From contig CBDHFJ010000030.1 of the NCBI GenBank assembly GCA_965262315.1, forward strand, positions 1 through 35,243: a stretch of 35,243 bases of DNA, read 5' to 3'. Numbering within the stretch: the stretch's first letter is position 1; each line of letters starts with the position of its first letter. Below, one piece after another: positions 14,803 to 22,398 of the stretch. The notes below the pieces were generated by a model. The model had not been told where the DNA came from. It was given only the letters and a program-made list of their open reading frames with translations, and ran no database searches. The position numbers and the translations under genes are program-made. The stretch is from JBCCFK01 sp965262315 (GTDB lineage Bacteria; Actinomycetota; Acidimicrobiia; Acidimicrobiales; UBA8592).

Positions 14803-16545
14803 ATGCGCTACGACGTGTTGATCAAGGGCGGAACGGTGATCGACGGGACCGGGGCACCCCGTCTGGTGGCCGACGTGGGCATCCTCGATGGCCGGATCGC
14901 GGCGGTCGACGCCGACCTCGGAACCGACGCCGACGAACTCATCGATGCCGCGGGGCTGCTCGTGACGCCGGGCTTCGTGGATGTGCACACCCACTACGAC
15001 GGCCAGGCGACCTGGGACTCCGAGCTCGCACCGTCGTCGCACCACGGCGTGACCACGCTCGTCATGGGCAACTGCGGCGTGGGGTTCGCTCCGGTCCGGC
15101 CGGGCACCGAGGAGTGGCTGATCCAGCTCATGGAGGGCGTGGAGGACATCCCAGGCACGGCGCTGTCGGAGGGTATCGACTGGCAGTGGGAGACCTTCCC
15201 CGAGTACCTCGACTTCCTCGACACCCGCGAGTTCGCCGTCGACATCGGAGCGCAGATCGCCCATGGCGCCGTCCGCGGGTACGTGATGGGCGAGCGCGGG
15301 GCCCGCAACGAGCCGGCCACGTCCGATGACATCGCGGCCATGCAGGCGATCGTCCGCGACGCCGTGGCCGCCGGCGCACTGGGCGTGTCCACCTCCCGAA
15401 CGGTCGGCCATCGAGCCATCGACGGCGAGCCGGTCCCCGGGACGTTCGCCGCGGAGGACGAGCTGTTCGGCCTCGGCCGTGGGCTGCGCGACGGCGGCGG
15501 TGGTGTGTTCGAGCTCGCTCCCGCCGGCATCGCCGGTGACGACGTCATCTCCGGCGAGAAGGAGGTGGCATGGATGCGCAAGCTCGCCGCCGAGATCCAG
15601 ATGCCGGTGACGTTCGCCATGCTCCAGACCCGCAACGAGCCCGACGAGTGGAAGCGACTCCTGGCGGCGTCGCTCGAGGCGGCCGAGGACGGCGCACCGC
15701 TGTACCCGCAGGTGGCGGCGCGGCCGTTCGGGATCCTGATCGGGTTCCAGACCCATCACCCGTTCTCGCGACGCCCGTCGTACCAGGCGATCGCCGAGCT
15801 GCCGATCGAGCAGCGCATCGTCGAGCTGCGCAAGCCCGAGGTGAAGGCCGCCATCCTCGCCGAGGAGAGCCTGCCCGCAGATCCCGACAAGCTCTTCGAC
15901 GGCCTGGCCGACCTGATCGCGGCCATGTTCGATCAGCTCTACGTGCTCGGTGACCCGCCCGACTACGAGCCGGGCCCCGACAAGTCGGTCGCCGCGCTGG
16001 CCGATCGCGCCGGGGTGAGCGCCGAGGAGGCCGCCTACGACGCGTTCTGTGCCGAGGACGGCCAAGCCCTCCTGATGCTGCCGGCGTTCAACTACGTCGA
16101 GGAGAACCACGACGCCATCCGCGAGCAGCTGATTCACCCCCAGGCGGTGTCGGGCCTGTCCGACGGCGGGGCCCACTGCGGGATGATCTGCGACGCCTCG
16201 ATCCCGACGTTCATGCTCACGCACTGGGCCCGGGACCGGTCCCGCGGCGAAGGTCTCGATCTCGAGTGGGTGGTCAACAAGCAGACCAAGGCCACGGCGG
16301 ACCTGTTCGGCCTGTCGGATCGCGGCACCCTCGAGGTCGGCAAGCGGGCCGACGTCAACGTGATCGACTTCGACAACCTGACGTTGCGCTCGCCCCGGAT
16401 GGTGTTCGACCTGCCCGCCGGCGGTCGTCGCCTCGTCCAGGAGGCGGAAGGCTACGTCGCCACCCTGGTTGCCGGTGCGGTCACACGGCGCGACGGTGCC
16501 GACACCGGTGCGCGGCCGGGCCGCCTCGTCCGAGGCCGGCGCTAG
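14803..16545 (+). CDS. D-aminoacylase-like metal-dependent amidohydrolase
   Basis: The 580-residue protein opens with the composite beta-sandwich strand typical of amidohydrolases (YDVLIKGGTVIDGTG). It has the metal motif VDVHTHYDGQ (His62, His64), the D-aminoacylase-type Cys91 in MGNCGVGFAP, and a late aspartate Asp454 in GLSDGGAHCGM. The barrel ends with GTLEVGKRADVNVIDF. This places it in the N-acyl-D-amino-acid deacylase group, which is large and functionally mixed, so the substrate is open. I prefer the ATG at 14803, which gives the family-like MRYDVLIKGG start; the ATG at 14791 would add four residues. Its stop shares a CTAG palindrome with the convergent zincin gene. It is divergent from the CoA-transferase. 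Confidence 0.88.
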   Translation: MRYDVLIKGGTVIDGTGAPRLVADVGILDGRIAAVDADLGTDADELIDAAGLLVTPGFVDVHTHYDGQATWDSELAPSSHHGVTTLVMGNCGVGFAPVRPGTEEWLIQLMEGVEDIPGTALSEGIDWQWETFPEYLDFLDTREFAVDIGAQIAHGAVRGYVMGERGARNEPATSDDIAAMQAIVRDAVAAGALGVSTSRTVGHRAIDGEPVPGTFAAEDELFGLGRGLRDGGGGVFELAPAGIAGDDVISGEKEVAWMRKLAAEIQMPVTFAMLQTRNEPDEWKRLLAASLEAAEDGAPLYPQVAARPFGILIGFQTHHPFSRRPSYQAIAELPIEQRIVELRKPEVKAAILAEESLPADPDKLFDGLADLIAAMFDQLYVLGDPPDYEPGPDKSVAALADRAGVSAEEAAYDAFCAEDGQALLMLPAFNYVEENHDAIREQLIHPQAVSGLSDGGAHCGMICDASIPTFMLTHWARDRSRGEGLDLEWVVNKQTKATADLFGLSDRGTLEVGKRADVNVIDFDNLTLRSPRMVFDLPAGGRRLVQEAEGYVATLVAGAVTRRDGADTGARPGRLVRGRR

Positions 16546-17267
16546 GGGGCCTGCTCGCCCACCAGCGAGCCCAGGAAGTCGAGGTCGGCCGCCGAACAGG
16601 GGCCCCACGCCGACAAGCCCCGGATCCCGAGCTGCCACTCGGCGAAGCACTCGGCGAAGTCGCCCGCGCCGGTCGAGAAGTCGTTGCCGGAGCCGCTCGG
16701 CCACCACGCGGTGTCCGCGCCGATCGACCGCTGGGCCTTCCACGCCCGACGCGCGCTGGTGTCGTTCAGCGTGAGGTCGGCCGCGTGCCCGATCTCATGG
16801 GCGAGCACCCGGGCGACGTCGAACACGGTCGCGCCGCTCGGCACGCCCACCTCGATGCGTTGGGTGGCCGGGTTGGTCACGCCGTGAGTACTGCGATCCG
16901 CCGGTACGAAGGCGATCTCCCAGCCGGCCAGCACGGTCTGCCAGGGCCACGAGATGCGCGCCAGAGCGGCATGGCCGGTTCGGCTGGTCTCGTCGAGCTC
17001 GGTCGCGGCCGGCGCACCCTGGGCCAGCGGATCTGCGGGGGCCACCAGGACAGCCTCGGCCGCGGTCACGGGCTCGGACTGTTCGACCAACGCGAGCACC
17101 TCCGGCTCCGGTTCGGGGGCGGCGATCGTGGCCGGCGGTGGCACGAGCGTCGGTCGCTCCGGCGGGATCCAGCCGCTGGCGACCCACGGGGCGAGGAAGG
17201 CGACCACGGTCACCGGCAACGTGAGGCGGTGGGGGGTGCGGCGAATGTCGGGCGCGCCAAGGGACAA
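16542..17267 (-). CDS. Exported putative zinc metalloprotease (HEIGH), paralogue of the gene at 25124
   Basis: The 241-residue protein has a basic N-terminus and a membrane/signal segment (about 15-31), a Pro/Glu/Ala-rich linker (35-95), then a compact C-terminal domain. That domain has HEIGH at 157-161 and, 49 residues later, GDFAECFAEW with Glu206 as a possible third zinc ligand. No characterised family was recognised. The same architecture and motif spacing occur in the protein at 25124-25981. The start is TTG, supported by GAGGAG seven bases upstream. It overlaps the convergent amidohydrolase gene by four bases. Family-level inference: a zincin acting outside the membrane, possibly a peptidase; no substrate can be proposed. 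Confidence 0.8.
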   Translation of the reverse strand: MSLGAPDIRRTPHRLTLPVTVVAFLAPWVASGWIPPERPTLVPPPATIAAPEPEPEVLALVEQSEPVTAAEAVLVAPADPLAQGAPAATELDETSRTGHAALARISWPWQTVLAGWEIAFVPADRSTHGVTNPATQRIEVGVPSGATVFDVARVLAHEIGHAADLTLNDTSARRAWKAQRSIGADTAWWPSGSGNDFSTGAGDFAECFAEWQLGIRGLSAWGPCSAADLDFLGSLVGEQAP

Positions 17268-17274
17268 CGCAGAA

Positions 17275-17280
17275 CTCCTC
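17275..17280 (-). promoter_or_regulatory. Shine-Dalgarno site supporting the TTG start of the zincin
   Basis: On the minus strand GAGGAG ends seven bases before the TTG at 17267. Because no ATG or GTG gives a sensible signal peptide here, this site decides the start. Confidence 0.65.
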
Positions 17281-17365
17281 GGTTCTCGTGTCCCGGACTT
17301 GTGGAGGAACCATCGGCCGGGCTGGATGAGGGTTGAGCGGTTCGGCGAGGAATAGGCTGCGGCCG

Positions 17366-17833
17366 ATGAACGCCGTCGATCGCTTCCGGGCCGCCGCCGC
17401 CGAGGTCGGGCTCGACCCTGCGGTGCAGACCTTCCCCGAGGGGACTCGGACCGCCGTCGACGCGGCGACTGCCGTCGGCTGTGACGTGGCCCAGATCGTG
17501 AAGTCCCTGGTGTTCAGCGTGGACGGGGCCCCGATCCTGATCCTGACGTCGGGCGCCAACCAGGTGGACACCACGCTGGTCGGCAACCACCTCGATGCCG
17601 ACCTGGCGAAGGCAGATGCGGGGTCGGTCCGGGAGGCGACCGGATTCGCCATCGGCGGGACCCCGCCGCTCGGTCACGCGTCGCCGTTGCGGACCCTGAT
17701 CGATCGAGATCTGCTGGTCCACGACGAGGTCTGGGCCGCGGCAGGCACCCCGGACACGTGCTTTCCGATCGCCCCCGGCCGACTGCTCGAACTCACCGAC
17801 GCCGAGGTCGTCGACGTGCGGCCGGGTGCGTGA
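17366..17833 (+). CDS. ybaK: YbaK/EbsC family aminoacyl-tRNA deacylase
   Basis: The 155-residue protein has the YbaK fold pattern: FPEGTRTAVDAATAVGC, the conserved Lys46 in AQIVKSLVF, LILTSGANQVD, and the GGTPPLGH loop. These proteins hydrolyse mischarged aminoacyl-tRNA such as Cys-tRNA(Pro); related members act on other tRNAs, so the exact substrate is not certain. The ATG at 17366 is chosen because translation then begins at the family N-terminus (MNAVDRFRAA). The gene is divergent from the zincin, and the SDR gene follows 43 bases downstream on the same strand. Confidence 0.88.
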   Translation: MNAVDRFRAAAAEVGLDPAVQTFPEGTRTAVDAATAVGCDVAQIVKSLVFSVDGAPILILTSGANQVDTTLVGNHLDADLAKADAGSVREATGFAIGGTPPLGHASPLRTLIDRDLLVHDEVWAAAGTPDTCFPIAPGRLLELTDAEVVDVRPGA

Positions 17834-17876
17834 TCGGTGTCGAACGACCGCTGGAATCGGACAAAGGAGCGCAGCG

Positions 17877-18779
17877 ATGGGGATCTGTGACGGGTCGGTG
17901 GTGATCGTGACCGGCGCGGGGCGAGGCCTCGGTCGGGCTCACGCGCTGGAATTGGCGGCCCAGGGCGCGCGGGTCGTGGTCAACGATCTCGGGGTCGAGC
18001 GGGACGGGTCCGCCGGGTCCGAAGGGCCGGCTCACGACGTGGTCGCCGAGATCGCCGCCGCGGGCGGCGAGGCGGTCGCCAACGGCGCCGACGTCGCCGA
18101 CTTCGCGCAGGCGGAGGCCATGGTCGCGCAGGCGGTCGAGACCTTCGGTCGGCTCGACGCGCTGGTCTGCAACGCCGGGTTCCTCCGCGACCGGATGCTG
18201 GCGTCGATGACGGAAGAGGACTGGGACTCCGTCGTCCGGGTCCACCTCAAGGGCCACTTCGCGCCGGCGCGGCACGCGATTGCGCACTGGCGCGACCGGG
18301 CGAAGGCCGGCGAGGACGTCCGGGCCCGCGTGGTGAACACCAGCTCGGGTGCCGGGCTGATGGGGTCGATCGGCCAGGGCAACTACGCAGCGGCCAAGGC
18401 CGCCATCGCCCAACTCACGATCCAACAGGCCGCCGAATGGGGCCGCTACGGCGTCCTCGCGAACGCGATCGCACCCGATGCGCGGACCCGGATGACCGAG
18501 GGCATCTTCTATTCCTCCGACATCGACCCGGACGTGTTCGACGAGAAGGCCCCGGAGAACGTCTCGCCGCTGGTGGCGTGGCTCGCCAGTCCGGGCTGTG
18601 ACGTGACCGGCCGCATGTTCGAGTGCAGCGGCGGTCATCTGAACGTCTGCGATGGCTGGCAGCACGGCCCGGTGCAGACGGTCGGGGATCGGCGCATGTC
18701 CGCCGACGAGGTCGGTGGCCTGGTCCACGCGAGCATCGACGCCGCCCCCGACCCCGCCCCGGTCTACGGCGCAGGCTGA
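17877..18779 (+). CDS. SDR family oxidoreductase, similar to (3R)-hydroxyacyl-CoA dehydrogenase type
   Basis: The 300-residue protein has the nucleotide-binding TGAGRGLGR (12-20), the VVVNDLGV segment, NAG at 99-101 and the catalytic Ser157, Tyr170 and Lys174 (NTSSGAG, GNYAAAK). The NDLG after beta-strand 2 and the long insert before VVAEIAAAGGEAVAN are typical of the SDR domain of multifunctional enzyme type 2, which oxidises (3R)-hydroxyacyl-CoA. An acidic residue at the end of beta-2 (Asp37) favours NAD over NADP. AAAGGAG lies upstream of the ATG with good spacing, which fixes the start. A role in acyl-CoA or steroid side-chain oxidation fits the neighbourhood but is inference. It converges on the sulfurtransferase gene. 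Confidence 0.92.
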   Translation: MGICDGSVVIVTGAGRGLGRAHALELAAQGARVVVNDLGVERDGSAGSEGPAHDVVAEIAAAGGEAVANGADVADFAQAEAMVAQAVETFGRLDALVCNAGFLRDRMLASMTEEDWDSVVRVHLKGHFAPARHAIAHWRDRAKAGEDVRARVVNTSSGAGLMGSIGQGNYAAAKAAIAQLTIQQAAEWGRYGVLANAIAPDARTRMTEGIFYSSDIDPDVFDEKAPENVSPLVAWLASPGCDVTGRMFECSGGHLNVCDGWQHGPVQTVGDRRMSADEVGGLVHASIDAAPDPAPVYGAG

Positions 18780-18797
18780 TCCGGTCGGGGTTCGGTC

Positions 18798-19619
18798 CTA
18801 GCCGTCTGATGCGACGGGTCGGGTGGGGTCGGCGCCCCACTCGCTCCAGCTCCCGACGTACAGCGCCAGGTCCTCGACCCCCACGAGGCGCAGGGCCAGC
18901 AGGTCCGTGCAGGCGCTGACGCCCGAGCCGCAGTAGGCGATCGTCGGGGTGTCGGCCGTGATGGAGCGCTCGGCGTAGGACCTCGCGAGGTCCTCGACGG
19001 GGCGGAGTCGGCCGTCGATGAGGTTGTCGGTCGCCGGGGCGCTGGTTGCGCCGGGCACGTGCCCGAAGCGAGGGTCGATCGGGTTCTCGTCGCCTCGGTA
19101 GCGCTCGAGGCTCCTGGCGTCGAGGAGCTGGACGCCAGGGCCCCGCCCGGCCACGTCGTCGGCGGTGACGAAGCGGGTGCGGGGCCAGGGCATGGGTGTG
19201 AACGTCGCCTGCGGGGGGTCGGCCGGCTCGGTGCTCAGCGGCTCGGTCCAGGAATCGATCCCGCCGTCGAGCACCGCCGCCGCTCGGCCGAGGGAGTCGA
19301 GCATCCACCACATCCGCGCGGCCTGGATGCCCCCGGTGTCGTCGTAGGCCACGACGGTCGTGTCGTCGCCGATGCCCAGGCGGCTCATGGCCGCAGCGAA
19401 GTCGTCGGGCTCCGGCAACGGATGGCGTCCTCGGGGACCGGGGGGAGCGGAGAGGTCCGTGTCGAGGTCGACGAAGACCGCGCCGGCGATGTGGCCGGCG
19501 TCGTACGCGTCCTTGGCGGAGCGTCCGTCGAGGTACCAGCGGGTGTCGCAGATCGCGACCTCGTCGCGGTGGGTCGCGAGCCAGTCGGCGTCGACCAGGG
19601 GACCGGGCAGGATCGGCAT
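18798..19619 (-). CDS. Two-domain sulfurtransferase (3-mercaptopyruvate/thiosulfate type)
   Basis: The 273-residue protein has two rhodanese domains: an inactive N-terminal one (about 8-130) and a C-terminal one with the active cysteine Cys230 in YCGSGVSAC. The loop CGSGVSA resembles that of 3-mercaptopyruvate sulfurtransferases more than the CRKGVTA of thiosulfate sulfurtransferases. Other family marks are GHIAGAVFVDLDTDL, GRHPLPEPDDF, DGGIDSW and FGHVPGA. It transfers sulfane sulfur to acceptors such as cyanide or thiols. It lies 27 bases downstream of the GntR gene on the same strand, so the two are probably one operon and the enzyme is a likely target of that regulator. Confidence 0.94.
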   Translation of the reverse strand: MPILPGPLVDADWLATHRDEVAICDTRWYLDGRSAKDAYDAGHIAGAVFVDLDTDLSAPPGPRGRHPLPEPDDFAAAMSRLGIGDDTTVVAYDDTGGIQAARMWWMLDSLGRAAAVLDGGIDSWTEPLSTEPADPPQATFTPMPWPRTRFVTADDVAGRGPGVQLLDARSLERYRGDENPIDPRFGHVPGATSAPATDNLIDGRLRPVEDLARSYAERSITADTPTIAYCGSGVSACTDLLALRLVGVEDLALYVGSWSEWGADPTRPVASDG

Positions 19620-19646
19620 GGGATGTTCCCTTCGTCGGGTGGGTGC

Positions 19647-20069
19647 TCAGGCCGGGCTGGGATCGGCGAGCAGGACGGCGATGGCGTCGAGGGCGGTGTC
19701 GTCGTCCACGTCGAGCTGCCGGGCCACCGCGACGAACTCGGCGGCGGCTTCACCGAGCAGGCGACGGCGCTCCTGTGCCGTGTAGCTGTTGGGCGGATTG
19801 TCCGCGACGAAGGTGCCCCGCCGGCCTCGACCGATCAGGACGCCCTGCAGCTCGAGCTCTCGGTAGGCGCGCGCGACGGTGCCGTTGGAGAGTTGGAGCG
19901 TGTCGGCGAGGCCGCGAACAGTGGGCACCCGAGCACCGGGGCGGAGGCGCCCCGAGGAGACCATCAGGGCCAGTTGGGCGCGCAGCTGCTCGAAGGGTGG
20001 GATGCGCGACCCGGCGTCGATGCGGATTCGTGTACCGAGGCGGTCGGGTGGGCTGGCAGAGTCGGGCAT
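19647..20069 (-). CDS. GntR family transcriptional regulator (YtrA-like, short)
   Basis: The 140-residue protein has the GntR winged helix-turn-helix: PPFEQLRAQLALMVSSGRL, RVPTVRGLADTLQLSNGTVARAYRELELQGV and a GRGRRGTFV wing. The short C-terminal helical tail, with no FCD or UTRA effector domain, is typical of the YtrA subfamily. YtrA members usually repress their own operon. I chose the ATG at 20069 since the frame upstream to 20132 would overlap the promoter-like sequence described below. The sulfurtransferase gene follows directly. Confidence 0.9.
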   Translation of the reverse strand: MPDSASPPDRLGTRIRIDAGSRIPPFEQLRAQLALMVSSGRLRPGARVPTVRGLADTLQLSNGTVARAYRELELQGVLIGRGRRGTFVADNPPNSYTAQERRRLLGEAAAEFVAVARQLDVDDDTALDAIAVLLADPSPA

Positions 20070-20095
20070 GGCGAGAGAGCGTCTGTCGTAATGTG

Positions 20096-20132
20096 TTGAT
20101 ACGAAGATACAAAACCGACCCCGGTGCTGCAA
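20096..20132 (-). promoter_or_regulatory. Putative promoter and operator of the GntR-sulfurtransferase operon
   Basis: On the minus strand TTGCAG (20132-20127) is separated by 17 bases from TATCTT (20109-20104). Overlapping the -10 element is TTGATACGAAGATACAA (plus strand, 20096-20112), an imperfect palindrome with two GATAC repeats eight bases apart. Position and symmetry suggest an autoregulatory GntR site. This is pattern matching only. Confidence 0.4.
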
Positions 20133-20256
20133 GGGTCGTCGGTGAGGTGAACCGCTCCGCGGTGACGTCTCCGGGACGACGATCCTCGCTCGTGCAAGGT
20201 CACGACGTCGTCTCGTGCCTGGGTCGAAAGAACCATGTCAGACTGTCGGTGATCGC

Positions 20257-20285
20257 TTGCGATGTCCGCAAATTGTGCTTATTGT
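20257..20285 (+). promoter_or_regulatory. Putative sigma-70-type promoter of the PII gene
   Basis: TTGCGA (20257-20262), a 17-base spacer and TATTGT (20280-20285) lie 55 bases before the PII start, in a locally AT-richer stretch of the 270-base region between the GntR and PII genes. Each hexamer matches consensus at four of six positions. Confidence 0.35.
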
Positions 20286-20339
20286 ACCAACACAACGCGC
20301 ACGGAGAGGCCGTTCGCGGAACGAGAAAGTCGATCGCCG

Positions 20340-20678
20340 ATGAAGTTGATCACCGCCGTCGTGAAGCCCCACCAGGTCGAGGAAGTCAAGGACGCACTCG
20401 CGCCGTTGGGCATCCAGGGCATGACCGTGACCGAGGCGCAGGGCTTCGGCCGTCAGGGCGGCCACACCGAGACGTACCGAGGCACCGAGTACAAGGTCGC
20501 GTTCACCCCGAAGAGCCGGCTCGAGATCGTCGTCGCCGACGAGGACGCCGACAAGGCCATCGACGCCGTCATGGGCGCGGCCCGGACCGGCAAGATCGGC
20601 GACGGCAAGATCTGGGTCTCGACCGTGGAGCGCCTCGTGCGGATCCGCACCGGTGAGGAGGGCAACGACGCCATCTGA
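20340..20678 (+). CDS. glnB: PII nitrogen-regulatory signal protein (GlnB/GlnK)
   Basis: The 112-residue protein matches PII length and sequence: MKLITAVVKPHQVEEVKDAL, the T-loop GFGRQGGHTETYRGTEYKV with the modification site Tyr51, the B-loop TGKIGDGKIW (83-92), and a C-terminal RIRTGE. PII trimers bind ATP/ADP and 2-oxoglutarate and control ammonium uptake and assimilation; in actinobacteria Tyr51 is adenylylated. Sequence alone does not separate GlnB from GlnK. Neither amtB, glnA nor glnD lies next to it in this window, which is unusual for the GlnK type in actinobacteria (amtB-glnK-glnD). A strong hairpin follows, so it is probably monocistronic. Confidence 0.95.
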   Translation: MKLITAVVKPHQVEEVKDALAPLGIQGMTVTEAQGFGRQGGHTETYRGTEYKVAFTPKSRLEIVVADEDADKAIDAVMGAARTGKIGDGKIWVSTVERLVRIRTGEEGNDAI

Positions 20679-20708
20679 GGCGCCGTCGCCACTCGAGACT
20701 CCCTGACG

Positions 20709-20735
20709 ACGCCCGTGGCCTGGGACCACGGGCGT
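20709..20735 (+). terminator. Strong hairpin terminator after the PII gene
   Basis: ACGCCCGTGG (20709-20718) pairs perfectly with CCACGGGCGT (20726-20735) around a seven-base loop, 30 bases after the PII stop. No T-run follows. A ten-bp GC-rich stem in this position is a good high-GC terminator candidate. Confidence 0.65.
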
Positions 20736-20764
20736 TGCCGCGCCCGGCAGGCTACGTTCGGGCC

Positions 20765-21328
20765 ATGAGCGAGAACTCCCGCCGGTACATCAGGACCCTG
20801 TACACCCTCGACGCGGTGGCCCGCCGCGTGGCCCCGGGCGACTGGGACAACCCCAGCTGTTGCGAAGGGTGGACGGCCCGAGAGGTCGCCGGGCACGCCG
20901 CCTGGGTCATCCGCAACACCGGCGCCGCGACGGGCAACATGGCCCGACCCGAGTCGCTGCCCGAGGCCGAGGTGGCGGGCGACGACCCCGCGGCCGCGAT
21001 CGCTGCGGCCGTGGCCGACACCGTTGCCGCCCTGGACACGCAGGGGGTGCTGCAGCACGTCGCGGAGACGCCCTTCGGCGAGATGCCGATCGACTCGTTC
21101 CTCGGCACCATCTGGGTCGACCCGCTGACCCACGCGTGGGACATCGCCGACGCCGCAGGCATCCCGCACGGCATCGCCGACGACGTGGCCGAGGAGGCGC
21201 ACGCCACCCTGGCGCCGATCGCCGAGCTGCTCCGCGGCCCCGGCCGATTCGACGACGCCATCGAGGTCGAGGGCGGCGCGGTCGACCGCTTCATCGGGTT
21301 CACCGGTCGGCGGAGTGTCTCCGCCTGA
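20765..21328 (+). CDS. DinB-fold metal-binding protein (TIGR03086 / mycothiol maleylpyruvate isomerase N-domain type)
   Basis: The 187-residue protein has the typical pattern of this actinobacterial family: an initial helix with LYTLDAVARRV, CCEGWTAREVAGHAAWV (His44 a likely metal ligand) and DPLTHAWDIADAAGI (second histidine). Family members form a four-helix DinB-like bundle binding a divalent metal, and many are linked to mycothiol-dependent reactions, but most are uncharacterised. The ATG at 20765 begins the family-like N-terminus. It is separated from PII by the terminator hairpin and converges on the SMP-30 gene with a 15-base gap. Confidence 0.85.
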   Translation: MSENSRRYIRTLYTLDAVARRVAPGDWDNPSCCEGWTAREVAGHAAWVIRNTGAATGNMARPESLPEAEVAGDDPAAAIAAAVADTVAALDTQGVLQHVAETPFGEMPIDSFLGTIWVDPLTHAWDIADAAGIPHGIADDVAEEAHATLAPIAELLRGPGRFDDAIEVEGGAVDRFIGFTGRRSVSA

Positions 21329-21343
21329 TCGAGGACGCCGCGC

Positions 21344-22261
21344 TCAGACGCCGAACAGTGGGGCGTGACCGGTCCGCGGCCACGGCACCGAGATCAGGGA
21401 GCCCAGCGCCGACTCGGTCACGAACGCGGTGCGGAGGTCGTCGCCGCCGAAGGCGACGTTGGTGATCAACGGGCCGTCGACCGCCACGAACTCATGCGTC
21501 TCGTCGGGACGCACCACCAGGATCCCCTGTCGCAGCGCGGCGACGACGGCCGTGCCATCGGCCTCGACCGCCATCGAATCCAACGCGCCGAGCGTGTTGG
21601 CCACGCACCGGCCGCGTGGGCTGGCCAACACGCCCGGTTCGGTGACCTCGTAGGCCCACAGCCTGCCGGTGGTCGTCTGCGCCACGTACAGCGTTTCACC
21701 GTCGGGGGACAGCGCACAGCCGTTCGGATGGTCGATGTTGTCGATGGCCCGAACCAGATGAGAACCGTCGGGCCTGGCGTAGTAGACCGCGCCCTTGTCG
21801 ACCTCGCGCCGCCGCTGCTTCCCCAGGTCGGTGAACCAGAACCCGCCCGTCTCGTCGAAGACGAGGTCGTTCGGCCCGCAGAGCCGGTCGCCGTCCAGTT
21901 CGGAGTAGAGCGTGGTGATCTCGCCGGTGTCGAGATCCACACGATCGATCGATCCGGTGACGTACTCGGGCGACTGGTTGCTGCCGCTGGCCCGGTCGAT
22001 CGGGAACCGCATCCCGTTGACCTCCGACCACAGGAAGCCACCGTTGTTGCAGACGTACATGGCACCGTCGGGGCCGAGCGCGGCCCCGTTCGGGCCGGCC
22101 GACGCCGGGTTGCCCCAGTCGGCGATCACCTCGGTGGTCCCGTCCATCTGCACCCGCGTGAGTCGAGGGCCGGCGATCTCGACGAGGATCACGCTGCCGT
22201 CGGCCATCACCACGGGCCCCTCGGGGAATGCGAGGCCGTCTGCGATCGTCGTCTGCTCCAT
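21344..22261 (-). CDS. SMP-30/gluconolactonase/LRE family protein
   Basis: The 305-residue protein is a six-bladed propeller of the SMP-30 type. Metal-site marks are Glu14 in GLAFPEGPVV, the NDLVFDETGGFWFTD loop (Asn ligand) and NGCALSPDGETLYVAQT (Asp region). Members hydrolyse sugar or other lactones using a divalent cation; the substrate here is unknown. The start ATG at 22261 is well placed for the family. It is divergent from the acyl-CoA synthetase, and the palindrome at 22341-22359 lies between them, so it may share that control. Its 3' end faces the DinB-fold gene. Confidence 0.9.
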   Translation of the reverse strand: MEQTTIADGLAFPEGPVVMADGSVILVEIAGPRLTRVQMDGTTEVIADWGNPASAGPNGAALGPDGAMYVCNNGGFLWSEVNGMRFPIDRASGSNQSPEYVTGSIDRVDLDTGEITTLYSELDGDRLCGPNDLVFDETGGFWFTDLGKQRRREVDKGAVYYARPDGSHLVRAIDNIDHPNGCALSPDGETLYVAQTTTGRLWAYEVTEPGVLASPRGRCVANTLGALDSMAVEADGTAVVAALRQGILVVRPDETHEFVAVDGPLITNVAFGGDDLRTAFVTESALGSLISVPWPRTGHAPLFGV

Positions 22262-22340
22262 GCTGCCGACGCTACTTCAGTGGACGCGGGCCCGACGGCG
22301 GCCGCTCGCTCGCGGGACCGGACCGCCCGCCCTCGAGTGG

Positions 22341-22359
22341 ATCTGACGGCTCGTCAGAT
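22341..22359. promoter_or_regulatory. Perfect 19-bp palindromic operator upstream of acyl-CoA synthetase
   Basis: ATCTGACG and CGTCAGAT flank a three-base spacer GCT: a perfect inverted repeat, 40 bases before the synthetase ATG. A one-mismatch version lies before the DUF35/thiolase operon at 26535-26553. Size and symmetry are those of a TetR-type repressor site; the regulator is not in the window. Confidence 0.7.
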
Positions 22360-22398
22360 GTGGTAGACCCAGCGGAAGACGACCACGGAGGGGATCCG

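Noticed and set aside
14734..16743. In-frame upstream extension of the CoA-transferase to over 1000 codons
   Set aside because: The extension is antisense to the amidohydrolase and has no domain pattern; the family start is at 14733.
20133..20339. Possible small RNA or tRNA gene between the GntR and PII genes
   Set aside because: No cloverleaf or conserved RNA pattern found; promoter-like elements account for the AT-richer part.
22228..22398. In-frame upstream extension of the acyl-CoA synthetase
   Set aside because: Would translate through the palindromic operator; the ATG at 22399 has a good ribosome-binding site and the family start.
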